14,131 nt of DNA from JBJXDT01 sp046153505 (lineage in GTDB: Bacteria; Pseudomonadota; Gammaproteobacteria; Burkholderiales; Methylophilaceae), in the NCBI GenBank assembly GCA_046153505.1, contig JBJXDT010000110.1, positions 1-14,131 on the forward strand. Reading direction: 5' to 3'. The notes below the pieces were generated by a model, which made no database searches, was not told where the DNA came from, and saw only the letters and a list, made by a program, of their open reading frames with translations. Made by a program: the position numbers and the translations under genes. This document shows positions 1 to 7,492 of this stretch, piece after piece; the stretch's first letter is position 1; each line of letters starts with the position of its first letter.

Positions 1-360
1 GCAAAACTTTGCCGTCATGTATTGATGCAAGCATTACCAGCCTTGTATGAACGTGATTTGCCAAGTTTTGGAGAGGCTGTTAACGCACTTCAACTTGCGA
101 CAGGCGAGCACTTTGCCTCAGCGCAGGACGGTCTGTATGCCAGTAAAAATGTCGAAAATGTATTAAATTTTTTAGAAAGCCATGCCGTTAAGTGCTTAGG
201 GCAAAGCTCGTGGGGACCGACGGGCTTTGCCATTCTCGAAAATGATATAACTGCGAATGCACTTTTGGTGAAACTTGAAAAATACTTTGCATGCAATACA
301 TATTTGAGTTTCTCTCTTACGCAGGCATACAATGAAGGGGCATCAATACTTGTGGTATAA
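1..360 (+). CDS. mptG: Beta-ribofuranosylaminobenzene 5'-phosphate (beta-RFAP) synthase, 3' part
   Basis: This is the C-terminal part of a GHMP-superfamily enzyme. It condenses p-aminobenzoate (or a 4-hydroxybenzoate derivative) with phosphoribosyl pyrophosphate, releasing CO2 and PPi, as the first committed step of (tetrahydro)methanopterin synthesis. The frame is open from base 1 and ends with TAA at 358-360, leaving about 119 residues of a protein usually a little over 300 long; the true start lies left of the window. The diagnostic stretch is QSSWGPTGFAI, matching the family's conserved S-x-GPT segment, followed by a C-terminal sub-domain of alternating strand and helix. It lies 3 bases before mtdB, so the two are cotranscribed. 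PabB encoded at 10786 would feed it substrate. The methylotroph version has been called Orf4. The family call is fairly sure; the exact substrate is inferred from homologues. Confidence 0.85.
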   Translation, partial: AKLCRHVLMQALPALYERDLPSFGEAVNALQLATGEHFASAQDGLYASKNVENVLNFLESHAVKCLGQSSWGPTGFAILENDITANALLVKLEKYFACNTYLSFSLTQAYNEGASILVV

Positions 361-363
361 ATT

Positions 364-1245
364 ATGAAAAAAGCAGCGATATTACATCTCATTACATCCG
401 CCAAAAATGTCAGTCCTTTTGACGTCAATATGGCAATTGACGCTGGCTTTGAGTATATCGTGCCATACATCAACGTGCAGCGCGATGAGGTTGTTGCCCT
501 GACACAAGACGCTATTTTTTCGCGCAGTCCAGATGGCATTAAGCGTGAAGCGATTTTTTTGGGCGGGCGGGACATTCACCTAGCGTTAGAGATGCAGACT
601 TTAGCAAAAGAAGCAATGTTCGAACCTTTTGCATTTTCCTCATTTGCAGACCCTTCTGGTGCTTTTACCACTGCGGCGGCTATGCTGGCCAAGGTAAACC
701 AACATCAAGCATTAAAAAATCAAACACTTGCAATTTTTGGTGCAACTGGGCCAGTAGGGCTTACTTCTGCACTTATAGCTGAGGCACAAGGTGCAAATGT
801 TCAATTGGTTGCGCATCGAGATATGGCAAGTGTGCAGGTACATGCTGATACACTGCAATTGCGCTACGGTTGTAAAGTGCAAGTGGTTGATGGCTCAAGT
901 GACAGTGCAAAAATTGAGGTGTTGCAAAGCGCAACACTTGCTATTTGTGCAGCTGCGGCGGGCATACGTGTATTAGATTTTCAGCATTTTGCGCAATCAA
1001 AAACTTTAAAAGTTATGGCAGATGTGAATGCTGTTGCGCCCTCTGGCGTTGCTGGTGTAGATGCAAAGAGTAATGGTGAAAATATTGGCGATACGCAAAT
1101 TAAAGGAATTGGTGCTTTGGCGATAGGTCAGCTTAAATATACGACACAGCACAAACTACTGCAACAACTTTTGAGTGTTTCCAAACCCGCACATTTGGCT
1201 TGCAACGATGCTTATCAATTCGCCTGCGAAAACGTAAGTGTCTAG
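364..1245 (+). CDS. mtdB: NAD(P)-dependent methylene-tetrahydromethanopterin dehydrogenase MtdB
   Basis: This cytoplasmic enzyme oxidises methylene-H4MPT to methenyl-H4MPT with NAD or NADP, the second step of the H4MPT-linked formaldehyde oxidation route. The protein has 293 residues, the usual MtdA/MtdB length. A Rossmann nucleotide-binding loop FGATGPVG sits at about residues 125-132, followed by the strand QLVAHR near 147-152, and the family stretch FSSFADPSGAFTTAAAML lies at 91-108. ATG at 364 follows the upstream stop by 3 bases. The 3' end overlaps the next gene by 8 bases (GTG at 1238). The position with mch two genes downstream puts the next reaction in the same transcript and favours MtdB over the paralogue MtdA, which is NADP-specific and can also act on tetrahydrofolate. 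Cofactor preference cannot be settled by reading alone. Confidence 0.88.
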   Translation: MKKAAILHLITSAKNVSPFDVNMAIDAGFEYIVPYINVQRDEVVALTQDAIFSRSPDGIKREAIFLGGRDIHLALEMQTLAKEAMFEPFAFSSFADPSGAFTTAAAMLAKVNQHQALKNQTLAIFGATGPVGLTSALIAEAQGANVQLVAHRDMASVQVHADTLQLRYGCKVQVVDGSSDSAKIEVLQSATLAICAAAAGIRVLDFQHFAQSKTLKVMADVNAVAPSGVAGVDAKSNGENIGDTQIKGIGALAIGQLKYTTQHKLLQQLLSVSKPAHLACNDAYQFACENVSV

Positions 1246-2350
1246 CAAGCCTAAAATTATCATTGCCGCAATTTCAAGTCGTGCTTATGTACAAGCGGCT
1301 GTAGATGCTGGTTTTGATGTGTTGGCTTTAGATGCTTTTAATGATGTAGATACAAAAACATTGGCCTTAGGCACGGTTCAGATAGCGCTTACTGAATTCG
1401 GATTTAATGTGTCTGAGTTGCTCAAAACATTAGATGAGATAGATGCGAACCAATTTTTAGGTTTTTGTTATGGCGCAGGTTTTGAAGCGCAACCGCTAGT
1501 TTTAAATGAAGTTGCAAAACGTTTGCCAGTGTTTGGTAATAGCATAGAAACCATGCGGCATTGTAAAAATCCGCAATTATTTCTTGAACTTTGCCAAGCA
1601 TTTGAGATGCGCACGCCACTTACGAGCTTTAAGCGGCCAAGACATACTTTAGGCTGGATTAGCAAGCAAATAGGAGCCAGTGGTGGCGCACATATCAGGG
1701 CTTTGTTACCCCTAGATTTACCCAATTCAATGCCTGTCTATTATCAAGAGGTTACCCTAGGAGCCTCAATATCTTGCTTGTTTTTGGCAGATGGCGTGCA
1801 TGCAGAAGTGATTGGTTTTAGTGAGCAGTGGTGCGCTCCGACAACTCTGTCACCATACCGATACGGCGGGGCTGTGAGCCAAGCCTCACTTAGTGCGTAT
1901 TGTAAAAAAATGATCACGACATTTATTCAGACAATCAGTTTTAAGTTAGGCTTGAAAGGCATTAATAGCATCGATTTTTTGGTAGATGGCGATATGATTT
2001 ATGCGCTTGAAATTAACCCGCGTTTATCTGCAACATTGGATCTATTTGTACCTAAGCGAGGTAATTTTTTTAGCAGTCATCTGGCAGCTTGTCAGGTGCA
2101 ATTAAGCGATTGGCCCGCTTCACGAGGTATTTCGCGCGCGCATCAAATTATCTATGCGAAGCATGAAACCAAGGTACCTAAAAAGTTGGATTGGCCAGAC
2201 TGGGTGCGTGATATCCCTCAACCCAATGCAAGGATTCTAGCTGGGGCACCGTTTTGTAGTGTGGTAGCCGAGGCACAATTGGCGCGAGATGCCAAACAAC
2301 TGGTGCATGAACGCGCTGCAAGTCTTTATGATGAGCTGATGTTAGCTTAA
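1238..2350 (+). CDS. ATP-grasp protein of the H4MPT gene island (OrfY-like, COG2232 type)
   Basis: This 370-residue protein has an ATP-grasp layout. The N-terminal domain carries the stretch AISSRAYVQAAVDAGFDVLA (11-30), which resembles a pre-ATP-grasp Rossmann-like fold. A central segment follows with SGGAHIRALLP near 148-158. The C-terminal metal-binding motif is ALEINPRLSATLDLF at about 256-270, where the Glu and Asn normally bind Mg2+. ATP-grasp enzymes join a carboxylate to an amine or thiol through an acyl phosphate; the substrate here is not known. It most resembles the uncharacterised archaeal/methylotroph group that I recall being named OrfY in H4MPT islands. The start is GTG at 1238, inside the last codons of mtdB, which indicates translational coupling. 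A role in finishing H4MPT or methylofuran is inferred from context only. Confidence 0.75.
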   Translation: MSSKPKIIIAAISSRAYVQAAVDAGFDVLALDAFNDVDTKTLALGTVQIALTEFGFNVSELLKTLDEIDANQFLGFCYGAGFEAQPLVLNEVAKRLPVFGNSIETMRHCKNPQLFLELCQAFEMRTPLTSFKRPRHTLGWISKQIGASGGAHIRALLPLDLPNSMPVYYQEVTLGASISCLFLADGVHAEVIGFSEQWCAPTTLSPYRYGGAVSQASLSAYCKKMITTFIQTISFKLGLKGINSIDFLVDGDMIYALEINPRLSATLDLFVPKRGNFFSSHLAACQVQLSDWPASRGISRAHQIIYAKHETKVPKKLDWPDWVRDIPQPNARILAGAPFCSVVAEAQLARDAKQLVHERAASLYDELMLA

Positions 2351-2373
2351 CCCTTTGTTATTAAGGTATCACT

Positions 2374-3327
2374 ATGCAATCCAATATTAATTTGCTTTCT
2401 CAACCTTTGGTGGATGCGCTTATCGCGGACGCCAAAGCCCTCAATTTACAGGTAACAAAGCACTCAAGCGGCGCTAAGATTGTCGATGCGAAGCAGGGCA
2501 ATATTGAATCTGGCAGACGAATTGCAGAAATATGCATGGGTGGATTGGGTCAAGTGGAGATGAATCCAGCGTCCAATGCACAAGCCAAAACTTTTGGTGC
2601 GGATTATGTTGTGCGTAGTCAAGCACAAAAGGCTGTGCTTTCTTGTTTGGGTAGCCAGTACGCAGGCTGGGCATTACAGCATGAAAAGTTTTTTTCACTC
2701 GGCTCAGGTCCGGCCCGGGTGTTGGCTCAACGCGAAGATTTGTTTAAAGAGTTGGAAATCAGTGAAGTCGCGGAAAAGACCTCTTTAGTTTTGGAAACAG
2801 ACAAAGTGCCTCCGATTGAGGTCATCCAAAAAGTCGCGCGCGACACCAAAATTAGGCCAGAAAACCTCACTTTTATCATCACACCTACCACCAGTATTGC
2901 TGGCACAACGCAGATTGTAGCGCGGGTGTTGGAAGTTGCTTTGCATAAAGTTCACACCTTGCATTTTGCCTTAAGTGATGTGATGGATGGTTTTGGCACG
3001 GCACCAATTCCGCCTGTCTCGGCTGATTTTATTACCGCTATGGGGCGCAGCAATGATGCCATTTTGTTTGGTGGGCATGTGCATTTAAACGTGCGTGGTA
3101 CAGATCGCGCAGCAAAAGAACTTGCTGATATGTTGCCTAGCAGCGCCTCTAAAGATTATGGAAAGCCTTTTGCCGAAGTTTTTCGAAGCGTTAATATGGA
3201 TTTCTATCAGATTGATCCAATGTTGTTTTCGCCAGCACAAGTAACCATAACCGCTATTGAGACTGGCAATCGTTTTACGGCGGGTGAAATTGATGAAGCT
3301 TTGCTTACCTTATCATTTAAAGGCTAG
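2374..3327 (+). CDS. mch: Methenyl-tetrahydromethanopterin cyclohydrolase Mch
   Basis: Mch hydrolyses methenyl-H4MPT to 5-formyl-H4MPT, the step after MtdB and before the formyltransferase/hydrolase (Fhc) complex, in the cytoplasm. The 317-residue length is normal for the family. Recognisable stretches are VTKHSSGAKIVDA (27-39), EICMGGLGQVEM (52-63), a TSIAGTTQIVARVLE segment near the middle, and FGTAPIPPVSADFITAMGR-type sequence further on. The start is ATG at 2374 with an AAGGT ribosome site (2363-2367) 6 bases upstream. The gene is 23 bases from the preceding ATP-grasp gene and 8 bases from the following TTG start, so it sits mid-operon. The Fae and Fhc genes that complete the pathway are not in this window. 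Confidence 0.93.
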   Translation: MQSNINLLSQPLVDALIADAKALNLQVTKHSSGAKIVDAKQGNIESGRRIAEICMGGLGQVEMNPASNAQAKTFGADYVVRSQAQKAVLSCLGSQYAGWALQHEKFFSLGSGPARVLAQREDLFKELEISEVAEKTSLVLETDKVPPIEVIQKVARDTKIRPENLTFIITPTTSIAGTTQIVARVLEVALHKVHTLHFALSDVMDGFGTAPIPPVSADFITAMGRSNDAILFGGHVHLNVRGTDRAAKELADMLPSSASKDYGKPFAEVFRSVNMDFYQIDPMLFSPAQVTITAIETGNRFTAGEIDEALLTLSFKG

Positions 3328-3335
3328 TTTCGCAT

Positions 3336-4226
3336 TTGAAACAGGTTGTGATATTTACAGATGAGGTCGAGCAGAAGGGCGGTTGGCATGGTTTACAGCT
3401 TATCCAGGCCTTTGCAGAGCGCGGCGTTGATGCAGTTTTTGCCTCGCTGCAAGATTGCGTTATTGATTTAAGTGGTAACAAACCACAAATCCACATCCCC
3501 AATTTTAATGGTAATCTTAAGGCTGCTTTTGTGCGCGGTATTGCAGGGGGTACTCTGCAACAAATTATCACGCGCCTTAATGTGTTGCATATGTTGGAAA
3601 TGCAGGGCGTAACGGTTTATAACAGCGGTAAAGCGATTGAACGTACGGTGGATAAAACCATGACCAGTTTTTTGCTTAACCTTGCCAATATTGCCTCTCC
3701 GCCTACATGGGTATGCGAAAGCAGAAGCCATGCGCATAACATCATGCACAATCAATTGCAAAAAACAAAATTAGTGATTAAACCTCTGTTTGGCTCCCAA
3801 GGCCATGGAGTAAGGCTTTTGGAGTATTCGTCTAAGTACCCGTTGCCTATGGACGATTTTGTTGATGGCGTTTTTTATCTACAGCATTTTGTTGATTCTG
3901 GCACCAACTCGCATGATTTCCGTGTATTAGTTGTCAATAATCAAGCAGTTGCAGCGATGCGACGTACTGGTGTGACTTGGGTGAATAATGTGGCGCAAGG
4001 CGCGCAATGTGAGCAAATAAATGATAAAGATATTTTAACTTTGGCTGAGCAAGCGGCAAAAGTCTTAGAAATTGATTACTGTGGCGTAGATATTATTCGC
4101 GACAAAGCTGGAAAGTTGTTGGTGCTAGAAGTGAATAGTATCCCCGCATGGTATGGATTAGAAAATTCAACAAATATTAAAATTAATCATATTCTTACAG
4201 ATTATTTATTAAGTAAATTATCATGA
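3336..4226 (+). CDS. RimK-family ATP-grasp ligase (glutamate ligase-like)
   Basis: This is a 296-residue ATP-grasp enzyme of the RimK/MptN group, whose members attach glutamate to carboxylates using ATP. Features include RTVDKTMTSFLL (103-114), where ATP-grasp enzymes of this group have a conserved D-K, the ATP-binding strand KLVIKPLFGSQGHGV (145-159), and the metal-binding motif VLEVNSIPAWYGL (263-275). It starts at TTG 3336, preceded by a weak AAAGG at 3319-3323; no better start lies nearby. It overlaps the next gene by an ATGA (4223-4226). The archaeal relative MptN adds glutamate to H4MPT, and bacterial methylofuran carries a polyglutamate tail. Glutamylation of one of these cofactors is the best guess, but which one is not visible from sequence. 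Confidence 0.82.
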   Translation: MKQVVIFTDEVEQKGGWHGLQLIQAFAERGVDAVFASLQDCVIDLSGNKPQIHIPNFNGNLKAAFVRGIAGGTLQQIITRLNVLHMLEMQGVTVYNSGKAIERTVDKTMTSFLLNLANIASPPTWVCESRSHAHNIMHNQLQKTKLVIKPLFGSQGHGVRLLEYSSKYPLPMDDFVDGVFYLQHFVDSGTNSHDFRVLVVNNQAVAAMRRTGVTWVNNVAQGAQCEQINDKDILTLAEQAAKVLEIDYCGVDIIRDKAGKLLVLEVNSIPAWYGLENSTNIKINHILTDYLLSKLS

Positions 4227-5035
4227 TTAAAGAGCTGTTCAAACAAGCATGTTTGGATGAGTTGCAAGCAATAAAACCCGGCAATGTGCATGTGTTTGCT
4301 GATGGCCACGATATGACGGTAGAAAATTTTATCCTTAGTGCAAATGTAGCTGCCGAGGAAATTGCCGAACCAAAATTAAGTCTAGGCCAACGTATATTAG
4401 CAAGTGTGGAGGCAACCCATAAAGCAGTGAATTGCAATACCAATTTAGGCATCATTTTGCTCTGCGCGCCATTGATACATGCGCATCGTAAACAATTAGA
4501 AGTTGTACTTAAAAATACAACTGTTGAAGATTGTGACTTATGTTTTAGAGCAATTGCACTTGCCAACCCTGCTGGCTTAGGCAAAAGTGAAGTACACGAC
4601 GTGCACCAAAACCCCAGCTGCACCTTGCAGGAAGCCATGCAAGAAGCCGCTATGCGAGACTTAATTGCAAGTCAGTATTCCAATAATTTTGCTGATATTT
4701 TTAGCTTTGGCATACCGAATTATGAACTTTCGATGGCACGTTGGGACCAAGCTATTTGGGCGACTACAGAAGTATATTTGCAGTTTCTGGCGCACTATTT
4801 AGATTCGCATGTCTTAAGAAAGTACGGAAATGATGAAGCCATAAAAGTGCAAAATGAAGCCAAGATACATTTAAATGCTTTTACTCAAGCAAGGAATCCC
4901 AAAACTTATTTTGGCGAACTTTTGCGCTGGGATGCTGATTTTAAAATGCGCAAAATAAATCCTGGAACCTGCGCAGATTTAACCGTTGCTACGCTTTTTG
5001 CAATCAAATTAAGGGCTTATAAAGGAAATAATTGA
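4223..5035 (+). CDS. CitG-like (triphosphoribosyl-dephospho-CoA synthase family) H4MPT-island protein (Orf5-like)
   Basis: This 270-residue protein resembles CitG/MdcB, which make the triphosphoribosyl-dephospho-CoA prosthetic-group precursor. Shared family marks are AIKPGNVHVFADGHDM (16-31, the K-P-G-N-V motif), the segment NTNLGIILLCAPL (72-84) and ALANPAGLGKSEVHDV (112-127). In methylotrophs a gene of this type sits in the H4MPT islands under the working name orf5; no citrate or malonate lyase genes lie near it here, so the CitG reaction itself is unlikely. A role in attaching phosphoribosyl-type units during cofactor building is a guess from fold and context. The start is ATG 4223 in an ATGA overlap with the upstream ligase, implying coupled translation, and the stop overlaps the next start by one base. 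Confidence 0.82.
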   Translation: MIKELFKQACLDELQAIKPGNVHVFADGHDMTVENFILSANVAAEEIAEPKLSLGQRILASVEATHKAVNCNTNLGIILLCAPLIHAHRKQLEVVLKNTTVEDCDLCFRAIALANPAGLGKSEVHDVHQNPSCTLQEAMQEAAMRDLIASQYSNNFADIFSFGIPNYELSMARWDQAIWATTEVYLQFLAHYLDSHVLRKYGNDEAIKVQNEAKIHLNAFTQARNPKTYFGELLRWDADFKMRKINPGTCADLTVATLFAIKLRAYKGNN

Positions 5036-5529
5036 TGGATACATTAAGTCATGCGCTTTGGGGCTATGGGCTGTTTGGCCACAAACCAAATGGACGCAAG
5101 CGATTTGCTAAAACGGCCATGTTTTTCGGCGCAATGCCAGATTTAATTTCTTTCGGAATATTTCTTGTACTTCGCGTTTTGCAAGGTAATTGGCATATGG
5201 GTCCGCCGCCATTGGGTACTATTCCAGATTGGCTCTACTTTAACTATAGTGTTGGGCATAGTTTTATCATGAGCTTTACAGTGATTGCCCTAGTCTCCAT
5301 TAAATACCGCGAATTGGCTTTTGCGATGCTGGCATGGCCGTTTCACATTGCGCTAGATTTCCCTTTTCATTCCTTCAAATACTTCCCAACGCCAATCTTT
5401 TGGCCGCTTTCTGACTATAAACTTGACGGCATACCCTGGTCACACTGGTACATTTGGTGGCCAAATGTTGCAGGCTTAGTACTGTTATTCTTATATCGAT
5501 CCAAACAAAAACGTAAAAATTCGTTATAA
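5035..5529 (+). CDS. Small membrane protein, PF04307/YdjM-like putative metal-dependent hydrolase
   Basis: The protein has 164 residues and several hydrophobic segments: one around GAMPDLISFGIFLVL, one around the FIMSFTVIALVS stretch, one around AFAMLAWPFHIALDF, and a C-terminal WPNVAGLVLLFLY helix followed by a basic tail. His and Asp residues at DTLSHALWGYG, AMPDL, VGHS and HIALDFPFHS match the pattern of the inner-membrane putative metal-dependent hydrolases (PF04307, YdjM-like). I prefer ATG 5035 over TTG 5032: it overlaps the upstream TGA by one base and has AAAGGA at 5021-5026 at good spacing. The role in the H4MPT operon is unknown; it may simply be the last cotranscribed gene. I saw no hairpin terminator between its stop and transaldolase. 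Confidence 0.75.
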   Translation: MDTLSHALWGYGLFGHKPNGRKRFAKTAMFFGAMPDLISFGIFLVLRVLQGNWHMGPPPLGTIPDWLYFNYSVGHSFIMSFTVIALVSIKYRELAFAMLAWPFHIALDFPFHSFKYFPTPIFWPLSDYKLDGIPWSHWYIWWPNVAGLVLLFLYRSKQKRKNSL

Positions 5530-5601
5530 TCCTCTGTTGAAATTATTTGTTTCTGAATGATAGAACCACGCATAATGTTAAATTAATTTGAGGAGATGAC
5601 C

Positions 5602-6552
5602 ATGGCGAATTTACTAGATCAACTAAAGAGCATGACCACCATCGTGGCAGACACTGGCGATGTAGAAGCGATTAAAAGTGTAAAACCAGTCGATGCAACG
5701 ACAAATCCATCATTGGTGTTAAAAGCAAGCCAATTGCCGCAATATGCGCCTTTGATTGAAACAGCGATTGCTTATGCAAAAGCGCAGGGCGGCACTAAAG
5801 CACAACAAATTGATGCGGCTGCAGATAAACTAGCTGTGTTGATTGGTACAGAAATCACTAAAGTGGTGCCAGGCCGTATTTCTACCGAAGTAGATGCGCG
5901 TTTGTCATTTAATTTAGATGCAATGGTGGCTAAAGGCCGTAAATTGATTCAACTTTACTCAGAGTCTGGTGTTAGCAAAGACCGCGTGTTGATTAAACTG
6001 GCATCAACATGGGAAGGTATTAAAGCGGGTGAAATTCTTGAAAAAGAAGGCATTCAATGTAACCTTACCTTGTTGTTCGGCTTCGGCCAAGCGCGTGCCT
6101 GTGCAGAAGCCGGTGTGTTCTTGATTTCCCCATTTGTAGGCCGTATCTTAGATTGGTACAAAGCTAAAACTGGTGAGACATATACACAAGAAACCGACCC
6201 AGGTGTAGTTTCAGTGCGCAAAATTTATGCATATTACAAAGATCATGGATACAAAACAGTGGTGATGGGCGCTTCTTTCCGTAACACTGGTGAGTTAATC
6301 GCTTTAGCAGGTTGTGATCGCTTAACAGTATCACCTAACTTGTTACAGGATTTAGCCGCTACAGAAGGCACATTAGCGCGCGTATTGAATGATGGCGGTG
6401 CGAAAAATACACCACCAGCAAAAATGACTGAAGAAGAGTTTCGTTTTGAATTGAACCAAGATGCGATGGCGACTGAGAAGTTGGCCGAAGGCATTCGCGG
6501 TTTTGTGGCCGATCAAATCAAATTGGAAATAGCTTTAGCAGAAAAACTTTAA
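5602..6552 (+). CDS. tal: Transaldolase
   Basis: Transaldolase moves a three-carbon dihydroxyacetone unit between sugar phosphates. In the RuMP cycle it helps regenerate ribulose 5-phosphate, the formaldehyde acceptor. From ATG 5602 the protein has 316 residues, close to E. coli TalB (317). Motifs are VADTGD (15-20), VDATTNPSLVL (30-40) and the Schiff-base lysine in VLIKLASTWEGI, which falls at residue 132 as in TalB. NLTLLFGFGQARACAEAG and ISPFVGRILDWYKA follow. The ribosome site AGGAG (5591-5595) abuts the earlier ATG at 5596 but lies 6 bases before 5602, which decides the start. The hps and phi genes follow. A terminator at 6627-6657 ends the transcript. Confidence 0.96.
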   Translation: MANLLDQLKSMTTIVADTGDVEAIKSVKPVDATTNPSLVLKASQLPQYAPLIETAIAYAKAQGGTKAQQIDAAADKLAVLIGTEITKVVPGRISTEVDARLSFNLDAMVAKGRKLIQLYSESGVSKDRVLIKLASTWEGIKAGEILEKEGIQCNLTLLFGFGQARACAEAGVFLISPFVGRILDWYKAKTGETYTQETDPGVVSVRKIYAYYKDHGYKTVVMGASFRNTGELIALAGCDRLTVSPNLLQDLAATEGTLARVLNDGGAKNTPPAKMTEEEFRFELNQDAMATEKLAEGIRGFVADQIKLEIALAEKL

Positions 6553-6577
6553 GTTTATGGCTGCAAGGTCGGTTATT

Positions 6578-6609
6578 TAATGTAATAAATAAGTAACAGA
6601 CTTACATTA
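6578..6609. promoter_or_regulatory. Inverted repeat upstream of the hps promoter, possible activator site
   Basis: TAATGTAA (6578-6585) and its exact reverse complement TTACATTA (6602-6609) are separated by 16 bases. The right arm ends 3 bases before the TTGACA -35 box at 6613. This spacing suits binding by a dimeric activator next to RNA polymerase. The repeat is seen directly; the regulatory role is inferred, and no regulator gene lies in the window. The site is A+T-rich, so chance is possible. Confidence 0.4.
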
Positions 6610-6612
6610 GAA

Positions 6613-6641
6613 TTGACATAAAGGCGCTGGGCACTTATTAT
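6613..6641 (+). promoter_or_regulatory. Near-consensus sigma-70 promoter P1 for hps
   Basis: A perfect -35 box TTGACA (6613-6618) is followed, after 17 bases, by TATTAT (6636-6641), one mismatch from the consensus TATAAT. Initiation would fall near 6648, about 100 bases before the hps start. The -10 box lies in the loop of the transaldolase terminator hairpin, so a transcript begun here carries only part of the hairpin's right arm and would escape that terminator. Confidence 0.6.
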
Positions 6642-6657
6642 GAGTGTCCAGTTTTTT
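6627..6657 (+). terminator. Rho-independent terminator after transaldolase
   Basis: The left arm CTGGGCACT (6627-6635) and right arm AGTGTCCAG (6643-6651) form a 9-bp stem with one G-U pair and a 7-base loop, followed by six T residues (6652-6657). It lies 75 bases after the tal stop. It overlaps promoter P1, so the same dyad could also act as an operator. Confidence 0.75.
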
Positions 6658-6680
6658 GTAGTACCCTATTAGCAACGCAT

Positions 6681-6711
6681 TTGAGATTATTTTCATCACT
6701 TTTGCTATAAA
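6681..6711 (+). promoter_or_regulatory. Possible second hps promoter P2 with extended -10
   Basis: TGCTATAAA (6703-6711) is an extended -10 element, with a TTGAGA -35-like box at 6681-6686. The spacer is 19 bases, longer than ideal, which the extended -10 could offset. It lies fully downstream of the tal terminator and would give a 5' leader of roughly 30 bases before hps. Support is motif-level only. Confidence 0.35.
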
Positions 6712-6749
6712 TCATATTAATTTTAACAACACATTTTTGGAGAAAAACC

Positions 6750-7382
6750 ATGGCACAAACCCAAATGGCATTAGATTCACTAGACTTTGACGCAACTGTT
6801 GCGCTAGCAACTGCAGTTGCTCCTCACGTTGATATTCTTGAAATCGGTACACCTTGCATTAAACATAATGGTGTTAAATTGCTTGAAACTTTACGTGCTA
6901 AATTCCCAAATAACAAAATTTTGGTTGACTTGAAGACAATGGACGCTGGCTTCTACGAAGCTGAGCCATTCTACAAAGCAGGTGCTGACATCTGTACAGT
7001 GCTTGGCTGTGCTGATATCGGTACAATCAAAGGTGTAATCGATGTTGCAAACAAATACGGCAAAAAAGCACAAGTTGACTTGATCAACGTTGCTGATAAA
7101 GCTGCTCGTACTAAAGAAGTTGTTGCTGCTGGCGCTCACATTATTGGTGTTCACACAGGTTTAGACCAACAAGCTGCAGGCCAAACACCATTCGCTGACT
7201 TAGGCATGGTTGCTGGTTTAAAAACAGGCGTTGAAATCTCTGTTGCCGGTGGTGTTAAAGCTGGTACAGCTGCTCAAGTTCGTGACGCTGGCGCTAGCAT
7301 CATCGTTGCTGGTGCTGCAATATACGGTGCTGCTGATCCTGCTGCTGCTGCTGCAGAAATCACAAAAATCGCTCACGGTTAA
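6750..7382 (+). CDS. hxlA: 3-hexulose-6-phosphate synthase
   Basis: This is the key formaldehyde-fixing enzyme of the RuMP pathway. It performs aldol addition of formaldehyde to ribulose 5-phosphate, giving 3-hexulose 6-phosphate in a Mg2+-dependent reaction in the cytoplasm. The 210-residue TIM barrel belongs to the OMP decarboxylase superfamily. LEIGTP occurs at 30-35, the signature D-x-K-x-x-D motif (DLKTMD) at 60-65, GVHTGLDQQ near 133-141, and a C-terminal phosphate-binding VAGGV segment. ATG 6750 follows a TGGAGA ribosome site. The codons are strongly biased (many GCT, GGT, GTT, AAA), unlike the flanking cofactor genes and as expected for an abundant protein. It has its own promoter region upstream and a terminator downstream. 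Also known as hps or rmpA. Confidence 0.96.
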   Translation: MAQTQMALDSLDFDATVALATAVAPHVDILEIGTPCIKHNGVKLLETLRAKFPNNKILVDLKTMDAGFYEAEPFYKAGADICTVLGCADIGTIKGVIDVANKYGKKAQVDLINVADKAARTKEVVAAGAHIIGVHTGLDQQAAGQTPFADLGMVAGLKTGVEISVAGGVKAGTAAQVRDAGASIIVAGAAIYGAADPAAAAAEITKIAHG

Positions 7383-7435
7383 TTAATCTTTTAATTAAAC
7401 CCTATATCAATAAGCAATTATTGACATACGCGATT

Positions 7436-7470
7436 AAAATCCCGACCCAGCAATGTGTCGGGATTTTTTT
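7436..7470 (+). terminator. Rho-independent terminator after hps
   Basis: ATCCCGAC (7439-7446) pairs with GTCGGGAT (7457-7464) across a 10-base loop. A-residues on the left (7436-7438) and a run of T on the right (7464-7470) extend the stem and supply the U tract. The stem lies 22 bases before the phosphohexuloisomerase start, so it probably makes hps more abundant than the next gene by partial termination. I found no convincing separate promoter for that gene in the 110-base gap. Confidence 0.8.
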
Positions 7471-7492
7471 ATAATTAAATTAAGGAAATGTT

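Noticed and set aside
90..575. 161-codon open frame on the - strand across beta-RFAP synthase and mtdB
   Set aside because: It lies antisense to two well-supported genes and its translation has no recognisable motif.
5525..5530. Perfect TATAAT just after the membrane-protein stop, as a transaldolase promoter
   Set aside because: No TTGACA-like box lies 16-18 bases upstream and there is no extended TG, so motif support is too weak. tal may still have a promoter in the 5530-5600 gap.
5596..5601. Earlier ATG as the transaldolase start
   Set aside because: It touches the AGGAG ribosome site, leaving no spacing; ATG 5602 has 6 bases and puts the catalytic Lys at residue 132.
7330..7352. GCT-rich run near the hps 3' end as a short tandem repeat
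   Set aside because: It encodes a Pro-Ala run at the C-terminus using the gene's preferred Ala codon; there is no sign of an independent repeat element.
7421..7426. TTGACA before hxlB as a separate promoter
   Set aside because: Positions 16-18 bases downstream are GC-rich terminator stem sequence without a -10 box; TAAAAT at 7435 is only 8 bases away.
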